Shown here in pieces: positions 1-5,690 of a stretch of DNA of 6,985 nt. A model generated the notes under the pieces. The model saw only the letters and a list, made by a program, of their open reading frames with translations. It made no database searches and was not told the DNA's origin. The stretch covers positions 1-6,985 of the forward strand of contig JAUWLN010000089.1 in assembly GCA_030613665.1 (NCBI GenBank), written 5' to 3'. The stretch's first letter is position 1; the number at the start of each line of letters is the position of its first letter. The position numbers and the translations under genes are program-made. The DNA comes from Dehalococcoidia bacterium (lineage in GTDB: Bacteria; Chloroflexota; Dehalococcoidia; Dehalococcoidales; RBG-16-60-22).

Positions 1-419
1 ACGCCGATAATGAGCAGCAGGCCAAAAATATCGAGGACCAGCGAGACACCGAGATATACGCTACCCTCCAGGAAGTCATAAATGTAATGGTGCGCGGCTA
101 CCAGCACCGTCCCCATAAACAGGACGGCACAGCCCGAAAAAATGAGGAAATGGATGATCCCCGGATACAACTCCCGGAAACGCGCCCCCCTGGTCACACC
201 GAAGAGCTTGCCGTGCAATAAGAGGTGTACCACCGTGTAGGCCAGAAATGCCCGCACCCTTCTTCCCAGCCGGCTGAACCGGTCATCCGGTCGGCCTATT
301 CGCCAGAGCTTTACCCGGCGGTAGAATGCGTAGATGAAAATGCCGACCGCCACCGCGGCCAGCACATCCATAATAACGCCAAGCTGAATATTCCAGAATA
401 CCTCTCTCGTTGGCCCCAT
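1..419 (-). CDS. NarI/HdrD-like membrane redox protein, N-terminal part (cut by window edge)
   Basis: The start and the first 139 codons are present; the rest lies beyond the left edge, so there is no stop codon. The visible part has three or four hydrophobic segments (about residues 14-32, 56-68, 88-109 and 121-139) separated by an Arg-rich loop (34-56). The stretch KLFGVTRGARFRELYPG (70-87) followed by IIHFLIF is typical of the NarI-like (nitrate reductase gamma) membrane domain that precedes [4Fe-4S] and cysteine-rich CCG domains in heterodisulfide-reductase-related proteins. His65, His69, His90, His110 and His111 are candidate haem b ligands. Inferred role: passing electrons between a quinone pool or membrane haem and a cytoplasmic iron-sulfur module. 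The start ATG is preceded by GGAGG with an 8-base spacer. It follows the zinc-finger gene by 27 bases, probably in the same transcript. The Fe-S part is not visible, so the exact subfamily is open. Confidence 0.75.
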   Translation of the reverse strand, partial: MGPTREVFWNIQLGVIMDVLAAVAVGIFIYAFYRRVKLWRIGRPDDRFSRLGRRVRAFLAYTVVHLLLHGKLFGVTRGARFRELYPGIIHFLIFSGCAVLFMGTVLVAAHHYIYDFLEGSVYLGVSLVLDIFGLLLIIG

Positions 420-446
420 ATATATCCCCTCCAAGGTAATATATTA

Positions 447-965
447 TCAGCGCAGCCGGGTAACGGCTACGAAAACACCGAGCGCCACAGATATGATGTC
501 AAAAAGTATATGGAACAGACCATGGGGAAGGCCCAGAAGTATATGGGACAGACCATAAAGAATGAGAGGGAGCAGAAAAATACTGACCAGATAACTGACC
601 GCCACACCCGCGCTGGCCACTGCCGCCAACCCCTTGCCCCGCTTCCGGTTGACGGCCCGGCCAACCACTTCACCGATGGCATAGCCGACTCCGGCACCGA
701 TTAACAGGTTTAAGAAGAAAAAGGGGATAAATGTATTCGCCAGTCCCCAGAGCACGCCGCTGGCCAGTGCCACGCCCAGAGCAGTGCCGACCGCCCTGAG
801 GTAATATTTAGTGGAGACACGGTAAGTCGGCAATTTATATAATCGGGCACATTCCGGGCACCTGGCACCCACCAGTGTCTGCACCATGCACCTGGGGCAT
901 ATCGGCTTACCGCATTTACCGCACCTGAGATTCGTTTCCACTCTGGGATGAGCCGCACACTTCAT
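447..965 (-). CDS. B-box-type zinc-finger membrane protein of unknown function
   Basis: This 172-residue protein starts with a compact zinc-binding region: Cys3-x2-His6, Cys15-x2-Cys18, Cys23-x2-Cys26 and Cys36-x2-Cys39, enough for two zinc ions in the manner of B-box or zinc-ribbon folds. Behind it come about four membrane segments (roughly 58-76, 79-101, 113-138 and 150-168), several Gly/Ala-rich, with a basic loop at 103-111 (RAVNRKRGK). The zinc domain therefore probably sits on the cytoplasmic face. Proteins of this design are common in bacteria without an assigned role, and I do not recognise a specific family. Its ATG shares one base with the plsY stop (TGATG), with AAAGGA about 12 bases upstream, so translation is probably coupled to plsY. 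That suggests, but does not prove, a job in the membrane or in lipid-related processes. Residues 137-155 contain an 11-residue imperfect repeat (YGLSHIL / HGLFHIL). Confidence 0.8.
   Translation of the reverse strand: MKCAAHPRVETNLRCGKCGKPICPRCMVQTLVGARCPECARLYKLPTYRVSTKYYLRAVGTALGVALASGVLWGLANTFIPFFFLNLLIGAGVGYAIGEVVGRAVNRKRGKGLAAVASAGVAVSYLVSIFLLPLILYGLSHILLGLPHGLFHILFDIISVALGVFVAVTRLR
504..556. repeat. 33-base-spaced imperfect direct repeat inside the zinc-finger membrane gene
   Basis: Plus-strand bases 504-523 (aagtatatggaacagaccat) recur at 537-556 with one change (a to g). The offset is 33 bases, exactly 11 codons, so the duplication is in frame. It encodes the repeated YGLSHIL and HGLFHIL segments at the end of the third hydrophobic segment and the start of the fourth. 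The identity fades outside the 20-base core. Confidence 0.7.
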
Positions 966-1675
966 CAGTCAATCTCGTCCTTTAATTCTTTCAGGTCCTC
1001 TGGTTTGAAAGGGCGCCGATACATCCATGCTTTTCTATCCATTATATCCCGGTCAAAAAGCAGGCGGTTCAGCAGCACTCTTTTCCTGCTAATCGAGGTG
1101 GCCTCAACCGCTCTCGGCGCCACCAGGCGTTTTATCACCACTATCAAAAAGATGGCCAGGAATCCCAGCGTCGTCGTCACCGGCTCGTAAATGGCGCTGA
1201 CCACGGGCAAAGAGGCAATGCTGACCAGCACCGGCAGCGGCGAGCTTCGCAGCACAATGAAGCCGATGGCGAGACAGGCCAAACAGGTGACCGCCGGCCA
1301 CGGCGTCATCGCATTGATTAACGGGAGGATAAGGACAACTCCAATTGCGGTGGCGATGCCACGACCGCCACCGAAGCGGCAAAAGACAGACCAGTTATGC
1401 CCTATGACTGCTGCCGCACCCACCATCAGCTGCTGGGCCACGCCCAGTCCCAGGACCTGTGCCACCCAGACCATCAGTATCCCTTTGCCTAAGTCAAAAG
1501 CACCGGCCGTCAAACCGAGTTTCCAGGAGGTCATCCGCCAGAGGTTGCCAGCTCCAACCTGACCAGTGCCGTGCTGCCTGATGTCTATACCACGGGCCAT
1601 TCTGGCCACGAAATACGCGGCCGGGACGGAACCCAGAAGATAAGCTGCCAGCATTAAAGCAAACCAGATAGCCAT
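965..1675 (-). CDS. plsY: Glycerol-3-phosphate acyltransferase PlsY, divergent
   Basis: PlsY is an integral membrane enzyme that moves the acyl group of acyl-phosphate (made by PlsX) to glycerol 3-phosphate, giving lysophosphatidic acid, the first step of phospholipid synthesis. Family signatures are in order: Ser16 in GSVP and Arg33 in DIR (motif 1), a phosphate-loop-like GTGQVGAGN at 36-44 (motif 2), FDLGKG at 60-65, and GHNWSVFCRFGGGRGIAT at 92-109 (motif 3, with the His-Asn pair). Several hydrophobic segments fit the multi-pass fold. Divergence is clear: the usual GSGNxGATN reads GTGQVGAGN, GGKG reads GGRG, and the C-terminal HRENIxR signature is hardly recognisable (VVIKRLVAPR). At 236 residues it exceeds the usual 200 or so because of a charged C-terminal tail (about 185-236). 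GGAG lies 5 bases before the ATG. The gene begins 20 bases after the PHP gene and its stop overlaps the next start. Confidence 0.88.
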   Translation of the reverse strand: MAIWFALMLAAYLLGSVPAAYFVARMARGIDIRQHGTGQVGAGNLWRMTSWKLGLTAGAFDLGKGILMVWVAQVLGLGVAQQLMVGAAAVIGHNWSVFCRFGGGRGIATAIGVVLILPLINAMTPWPAVTCLACLAIGFIVLRSSPLPVLVSIASLPVVSAIYEPVTTTLGFLAIFLIVVIKRLVAPRAVEATSISRKRVLLNRLLFDRDIMDRKAWMYRRPFKPEDLKELKDEID

Positions 1676-1695
1676 AGGCTCTCCGCAGGAATAAC

Positions 1696-2550
1696 TTACT
1701 GCAAATAGGCTAACTTTATCATTTTTGGCTCGGCCCGCGCCATCAGTGTTTCTACCGCCTCCATGGGTACCTCCACACCTCCTATCGGGGTCTCTTTGCT
1801 CTCATCCAGGCCGTGATAATCGCTGCCACCGGTAACCAGCAGCCCGTGGTTTTTCGCCAGGGCGATGAGGGTACCTGTCTCTTCACCGATATAATGGCCG
1901 TAATAGGCTTCAATGCCCGCCATCCCGGCGGCTTTCATCTCCACAATCGTCGCTTCAGGCTCAGGCACGGTGAACGGGTGCGCCATAACGGCCACACCAC
2001 GGCTGCGCAATATCAGCTGCACCGCCTCCACCGGGGTCATCTTTTCCCGTTCCACATAGGCCGGCCCGTCACGTGCAATATACCTGTCAAACGCTTCTCC
2101 TATGGAACCGATATACCTTTTCTCCAGCAGCGCCTGCGCGATGTGAGGTCGGCCGACGGTACCAGTGCCGGCGATTTCCCGGACACGCTCCCAGCTTATG
2201 TGGATGCCGAGCCCGGCGAGCCTGTCCACCATGCCCTGCGCCCGCCCTACCCGGGAACTGCGAAACCTTTCCAGCGCTGCGGCCAGCTCTTCGCTGGTGT
2301 AATCAATGAAATAGCCGAGCACATGTACTTCGCCGCTGGGAACGTCCGTGCTCACCTCCACCGCCGGAATGAACTGAAGCCGGTCTAATTTTCTCGCTTC
2401 TTCAAGAGCCGGCGTTATCCCGTCAACAGAATCGTGGTCGGTCAGGGCAATGACTTCCAGACCCAGGCCCGCCGCCTTGCGGACTATTTCCTGCGGGCTG
2501 TGTCTTCCGTCCGAGGCCGTGGAATGAATATGCAGGTCAACTTTGCTCAC
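1696..2550 (-). CDS. PHP-domain metal-dependent phosphoesterase (YciV/TrpH, RNase AM-like)
   Basis: The protein belongs to the PHP family of metal-dependent phosphoesterases. In numbering from the upstream ATG at 2571, metal-ligand motifs are DLHIHST (His14, His16), LTDHDSVDG (Asp45, His46), PAVEVS (Glu72), EVHVLGY (His83), VGRPHIAQ (His143), VMAHP (His198) and GGSDYHG (Asp251, His253), the full trinuclear-type set. Between them lies the insertion typical of the YciV/TrpH branch. Characterised relatives hydrolyse 3',5'-nucleoside bisphosphates such as pAp, or act as 5'-3' exonucleases on short RNA (E. coli RNase AM); which applies here cannot be read from sequence. I choose the GTG at 2550, giving 284 residues beginning (M)SKVDLHIHST, because GGAG lies 5 bases before it and its G is the last base of the ymdB stop (TAGTG). 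The ATG at 2571 has no ribosome-binding site and lies within ymdB. It sits downstream of RNase Y and YmdB, consistent with nucleotide turnover. Confidence 0.9.
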   Translation of the reverse strand: MSKVDLHIHSTASDGRHSPQEIVRKAAGLGLEVIALTDHDSVDGITPALEEARKLDRLQFIPAVEVSTDVPSGEVHVLGYFIDYTSEELAAALERFRSSRVGRAQGMVDRLAGLGIHISWERVREIAGTGTVGRPHIAQALLEKRYIGSIGEAFDRYIARDGPAYVEREKMTPVEAVQLILRSRGVAVMAHPFTVPEPEATIVEMKAAGMAGIEAYYGHYIGEETGTLIALAKNHGLLVTGGSDYHGLDESKETPIGGVEVPMEAVETLMARAEPKMIKLAYLQ

Positions 2551-2559
2551 TATTTCTCC
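2548..2559 (-). promoter_or_regulatory. Ribosome-binding site and stop/start overlap that set the PHP gene start
   Basis: On the minus strand GGAG (2559-2556) is followed by five bases and GTG (2550-2548). The ymdB stop TAG occupies 2552-2550, so stop and start share a base, a usual arrangement for translational coupling. The alternative in-frame ATG at 2571 is preceded by no Shine-Dalgarno-like sequence. Confidence 0.75.
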
Positions 2560-3320
2560 AGCTGCCGACATATGCGTTCAATACTTATTGCCCGGCCGCT
2601 GTCCTCATCCACATCAACCAGCATGGCATTGAGAACCGGCCGCCCTTTTCCCACGGGAAGACGGTGGGGCATCCCGGTGAGAAAACGTTTCAGGACTGAT
2701 GCCACGTCATTGCCGATGATGGAATCAGTGGGACCGGTCATACCGATATCAGTGACATAAGCCGTGCCCTGGGGCATTATCTGTGCGTCAATGGTACCGA
2801 CGTGGGTGTGGGTGCCCAGAACAGCACTGACCCTACCGTCCAGATACCATCCCATGGCCATTTTCTCCGAGGTTGCTTCAGCGTGAAAATCAACAATTAT
2901 CACCGATGGCCTGTCCTCGGTCTCCTCAAGAAGCCTGTCCATTGCCCGGAACGGACAGTCGATATCATTCATAAAGGTCCGGCCCATCAGGTTGACCACC
3001 ATCGTCTTACCAGTTATGAGGTAACCCCTTCCCGGTGCTCCCGGAGGATAGTTCAGCGGACGCAGAACCGGTATTCCACTGTCCAGCTCAGGAATGATAT
3101 CTTTTTGCGCCCAGATATGATTCCCTGACGTCAGCACGTGAACGCCAATTTCAATGAACTCCTGGGCAATGGCCGGGGTCAGCCCGAAACCACCGGCGGC
3201 ATTTTCAGCATTGACAATGACCATATCCAGCTTGTACTGCTGACGCAGTAACGGCAGGATTTCCTGCACCGCCCTTCTGCCGGGCAGGCCAACTATATCA
3301 CCTACTACCAGTACTAACAT
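2550..3320 (-). CDS. ymdB: YmdB-family metallophosphoesterase (TIGR00282 type)
   Basis: This is a calcineurin-like phosphoesterase of the small family whose Bacillus subtilis member YmdB hydrolyses 2',3'-cyclic nucleotides and affects RNA levels and developmental switching. The active-site set is present: Asp8 (VVGDIVG), Glu39 and Asn40 (VNAENAAGG), Asn67 and His68 (TSGNHIW), His146 (DFHAEATSEK), and His171 and His173 (LGTHTHVGT). These align with the two-metal centre of the family. The length of 256 residues is close to the usual 260. No signal peptide is visible; the protein is probably cytoplasmic. AAAGGA lies 5 bases before the ATG and overlaps the region of the rny stop; the gap to rny is 9 bases. 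The rny-ymdB adjacency is widely conserved and both proteins have been linked to RNA turnover. The exact substrate in this organism is not shown by sequence. Confidence 0.93.
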   Translation of the reverse strand: MLVLVVGDIVGLPGRRAVQEILPLLRQQYKLDMVIVNAENAAGGFGLTPAIAQEFIEIGVHVLTSGNHIWAQKDIIPELDSGIPVLRPLNYPPGAPGRGYLITGKTMVVNLMGRTFMNDIDCPFRAMDRLLEETEDRPSVIIVDFHAEATSEKMAMGWYLDGRVSAVLGTHTHVGTIDAQIMPQGTAYVTDIGMTGPTDSIIGNDVASVLKRFLTGMPHRLPVGKGRPVLNAMLVDVDEDSGRAISIERICRQLEK

Positions 3321-3329
3321 CTATGTCCT

Positions 3330-4877
3330 TTACTTCGCGAAGTCAACGGCCCGGGTCTCCCTCAGCACGGTGACCTTTATCTGCCCCGGATACTCCAGGC
3401 CTTCTTCTATCTTCTTCACGATGTCCCGGGCAAGCCGCATCGCGCCCAGGTCATCAATTTCTTCCGGTTTGACCAGGATGCGGATTTCCCGTCCGGCCTG
3501 AATAGCATAAGACTTATCCACACCCTTGAAGTCGTTGGCAATATCTTCCAGTGCCTTCATTCGCTTCAGGTAGTTCTCCAGCGATTCCCGCCGGGCGCCC
3601 GGCCGGGCGCTGCTTATGGCATCCGCTGCCGAGATGACGAAACCCCACATGCTGACGCTCTCCGTCTCCATGTGGTGCTCAGCAATGCCCTGCACCACTT
3701 CCGGCGACTTGTCCCACTGCTTTACCAGGTCAGCGCCAATCTGGGCATGGGTGCCCTCCACCTCACGGTCAACTGCCTTGCCAAGGTCATGCAGGAGCCC
3801 GGCCCTTTTAGCGATGTCCACATTAGCCCCCAGCTCGGAGGCAATCATTCCGGCTATGTAGGCGGTTTCAATACTGTGCAACAGGCTATTCTGGCCATAG
3901 CTGGTGCGGTATTTCAATCGACCCAGCAGCCGGATAATCTCCGGTCGCAGCCCGTGCACGCCAACCTGATAGGCTGCCTGCTCTCCGGCGCTTATGATAT
4001 CGGCATCCACCTCATCTTTCGCTTTGGCGACCACCTCCTCAATACGTGCCGGGTGGATGCGCCCGTCCAGGATTAGCTTGCGCAATGCGTTGCGGGCGAC
4101 TTCCCGCCGTATCGGGTCAAAACTGGATACTGTAACCGCCTCAGGAGTATCGTCGATTATCAGGTCCACGCCGGTCGCCTGTTCCAGAGCCCTGATATTG
4201 CGCCCTTCACGGCCGATGAGCCTACCTTTCATTTCGTCACTGGGCAGCGGCACCGCAGCTACCGTAGACTCGGTAACTATCTCCGAGGCACTGCGCTGAA
4301 TCGCTTGCGACAGGATTTCCTGGGCCTTCTCATTGGCTTCTTCTTTCAGCTTGGCTTCCCACTCGCGAAGTCGCCTCGAGGTCTCCTGCTTCATCTCCAC
4401 CTGCATGGCATCAATCAGCTGTTGGCGCGCTTCCGCGCTCGACATGCCCGAAATCAGCTCAAGCTGCTGCAACTGCCTGTCTCTTAGCTCGCCAAACTGG
4501 CCGCGTATCGAATCGATTTCTTTTTCCTTGCCAGCCATACTCCTCTCCCGCTGCTCGACGCCTTCAAGCTTCCTGTCCAGGTTCTCTATTTTCTGGCTCA
4601 AACGGTTTTCCTGACGCTGCAGTTCGGAGCGCCGCTCCCGGTGTTCGGCATCAACTGTGGCTTTAATCTTTTTCGCCTCTTCCTGTGCGTTGTTCAGAAC
4701 CACCCGGGTTTCATCTCCGGCTTCGGCAATCATCTTGGCCGCCTTGCGTTCGGCAATACGTATCTGCCGGTTGAACATAAACCGCCGATAAGTTAAGACG
4801 GCCATACCGCCGATGATAACGCCGATAACGATACCAACAAATAAAATGGCAATTATGACAACAATATCTGTTCCCAT
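3330..4877 (-). CDS. rny: Ribonuclease Y
   Basis: RNase Y is a membrane-anchored endoribonuclease that starts mRNA decay in many bacteria lacking RNase E. At 515 residues it matches the family's usual length of about 520. In order: one N-terminal membrane helix (about 5-28), a long charged coiled coil (about 38-195), a KH RNA-binding domain with GRLIGREGRNIR at 218-229, and an HD domain with LLHSIE (His334) and LLHDLGKAVD (His363-Asp364), the metal-binding catalytic residues, followed by the C-terminal domain ending near TVLRETRAVDFAK. All key residues are present. The ATG is preceded by a G-run, AAGGGGGGACAAG, an unusually G-rich Shine-Dalgarno that ends about 5 bases from the start. The gene lies 81 bases after recX and 9 bases before ymdB. 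Whether it is read from upstream or from its own promoter in the 81-base leader is not clear; no convincing promoter is visible. Confidence 0.97.
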   Translation of the reverse strand: MGTDIVVIIAILFVGIVIGVIIGGMAVLTYRRFMFNRQIRIAERKAAKMIAEAGDETRVVLNNAQEEAKKIKATVDAEHRERRSELQRQENRLSQKIENLDRKLEGVEQRERSMAGKEKEIDSIRGQFGELRDRQLQQLELISGMSSAEARQQLIDAMQVEMKQETSRRLREWEAKLKEEANEKAQEILSQAIQRSASEIVTESTVAAVPLPSDEMKGRLIGREGRNIRALEQATGVDLIIDDTPEAVTVSSFDPIRREVARNALRKLILDGRIHPARIEEVVAKAKDEVDADIISAGEQAAYQVGVHGLRPEIIRLLGRLKYRTSYGQNSLLHSIETAYIAGMIASELGANVDIAKRAGLLHDLGKAVDREVEGTHAQIGADLVKQWDKSPEVVQGIAEHHMETESVSMWGFVISAADAISSARPGARRESLENYLKRMKALEDIANDFKGVDKSYAIQAGREIRILVKPEEIDDLGAMRLARDIVKKIEEGLEYPGQIKVTVLRETRAVDFAK

Positions 4878-4958
4878 CTTGTCCCCCCTTTTTTTAAATT
4901 TTTACCCGGCGGGGGAAGCCTGAAATAGCTGCGTCACCGATTTGCATCGCTTCACAGG
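4878..4958 (-). promoter_or_regulatory. AT-rich leader of rny with possible Shine-Dalgarno-masking pairing
   Basis: This is the only sizeable gap downstream of recX. Reading the minus strand, UCCCCC (4916-4911) can pair with GGGGGA (4887-4882), which is the rny ribosome-binding site, leaving a 23-base loop that includes the run UAAAAAUUUAAAAAA. The pairing is six base pairs, five of them G-C. I find no convincing -35/-10 pair and no terminator with a T-tract. A regulatory role is inference only. Confidence 0.25.
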
Positions 4959-5594
4959 CTATCCCGAGCTATTCCCTCGTTCCTGCCATATCCTTCCCAC
5001 CGTATGGCTGATGACTTCGTAGTTAAAACCGCGGCGTCTGAGATAGTCACCCAGTCGACGTCGAAAGCTCTGATAGTCGTCCGGCGTGCAGTTGCGTGTT
5101 TTTTGCAGCGCTGCCCGATAGGCATTTTCCTCATCATCTATACCGGCGACCACCTGCTCGATGACGTCGTTCACCACCCCCATCCGTTTTAGTTCCAGCC
5201 CGGTGAGCCACCGGCTTCGCGGACGGAATGATTCCCGGTTTTCCTTCCAGAACCGGGCAAAGGCTTCGTCATCCAGCAGGTCCTGTTCCCTCAGCCGGGT
5301 GATGGCGGCATCTATCGTTTCCGAAGCAAAGCCGCGGCGTTGCATTCGCTCTCTGATTTCAAACTCACTGCGCGGACGGTAGCCGAGGTGACGATAAGCC
5401 GCTTCCAGGCAGCGCTGAACCTCATCATCGCCGGTCAGCGACTCTATCCGGCTGCTGGATAGTTCCTGGCCTACCTGGAGGTTTTCTTTCGCCACAACTT
5501 CAGCCCCGAGGCTGAAGGCAAAACTGCCGTCCAGAAATATATTCAGCCTCTTATTTCTCCTCTTCCCCGTGCGCAGGTCGGTAATCTTGCTCAC
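4959..5594 (-). CDS. recX: RecX, modulator of RecA
   Basis: RecX binds RecA filaments and modulates, usually inhibits, their extension and activity. With the start chosen here the protein has 211 residues and begins (M)SKITDLRTGKRRNKRLNIFLDG, the usual beta-rich N-terminal region. Then come the helical RecX repeats: about 60-120 (YRPRSEFEIRERMQRRGF, then LREQDLLDDEAFARFW), about 124-150 (RPRSRWLTGLELKRMGV) and about 160-205 (FRRRLGDYLRRRGFNYEVI). I place the start at the GTG at 5594 because AAGGAAGAG lies just before it (AGGA 9 bases upstream). An in-frame GTG at 5621 would add nine residues (M-FFKKGRDR), but it lies in the T-tract of a terminator and has no ribosome-binding site. recX follows recA by about 96 bases with an intrinsic terminator between, so its expression probably depends on readthrough. 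The order recA-recX is very common. Confidence 0.93.
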   Translation of the reverse strand: MSKITDLRTGKRRNKRLNIFLDGSFAFSLGAEVVAKENLQVGQELSSSRIESLTGDDEVQRCLEAAYRHLGYRPRSEFEIRERMQRRGFASETIDAAITRLREQDLLDDEAFARFWKENRESFRPRSRWLTGLELKRMGVVNDVIEQVVAGIDDEENAYRAALQKTRNCTPDDYQSFRRRLGDYLRRRGFNYEVISHTVGRIWQERGNSSG

Positions 5595-5608
5595 TCTATC
5601 TCTTCCTT
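5592..5608 (-). promoter_or_regulatory. Ribosome-binding site deciding the recX start
   Basis: On the minus strand AAGGAAGAG (5608-5600) precedes GTG (5594-5592), with AGGA 9 bases from the start. It sits directly downstream of the terminator T-tract, which argues that transcripts passing the terminator are meant to be translated from 5594. Confidence 0.7.
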
Positions 5609-5612
5609 TTTT

Positions 5613-5647
5613 AAAAAACACAAGGCCGAAGCCTATGCCTCAGCCTT
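5613..5647 (-). terminator. Intrinsic terminator between recA and recX
   Basis: On the minus strand AAGGCTGAGGC (5647-5637), loop ATAG (5636-5633) and GCTTCGGCCTT (5632-5622) form an uninterrupted 11-base-pair stem (two G-U wobbles) with a four-base loop. GTG and then TTTTTT (5618-5613) follow directly. The stem plus U-tract is the textbook Rho-independent form and points only in the recA direction; no T-tract follows it on the plus strand. It lies 43 bases after the recA stop and 18 bases before the recX GTG. In E. coli recA and recX are likewise separated by a terminator that is partly read through. Confidence 0.88.
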
Positions 5648-5690
5648 ATACACTCAACGGTATTCTGTTTCCTGTTATTTTAATATGCCC

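Noticed and set aside
225..704. 159-codon plus-strand frame across the left end
   Set aside because: It spans two minus-strand genes with good ribosome-binding sites and domain features, and its product is rich in His, Arg and Pro without a fold signature.
1813..2388. 191-codon plus-strand frame opposite the PHP gene
   Set aside because: The opposite strand encodes all PHP metal-binding motifs; the plus-strand product is low in structure signals and has no family resemblance.
3672..4076. Long open frame on the plus strand opposite rny
   Set aside because: It lies wholly inside the well-supported RNase Y gene and its translation has no recognisable domain; it follows from the codon pattern of the real gene.
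4899..4915. Terminator after recX (CCCCCGCCGGG followed by AT-rich sequence)
   Set aside because: The self-complementary part is too short to leave a loop, and no T-tract follows on the minus strand.
5648..5690. Separate recX promoter before the terminator (TATAAG near 5648-5653)
   Set aside because: The -10-like hexamer has no -35 partner at 16-18 bases and would lie upstream of the terminator, so it would not bypass it.
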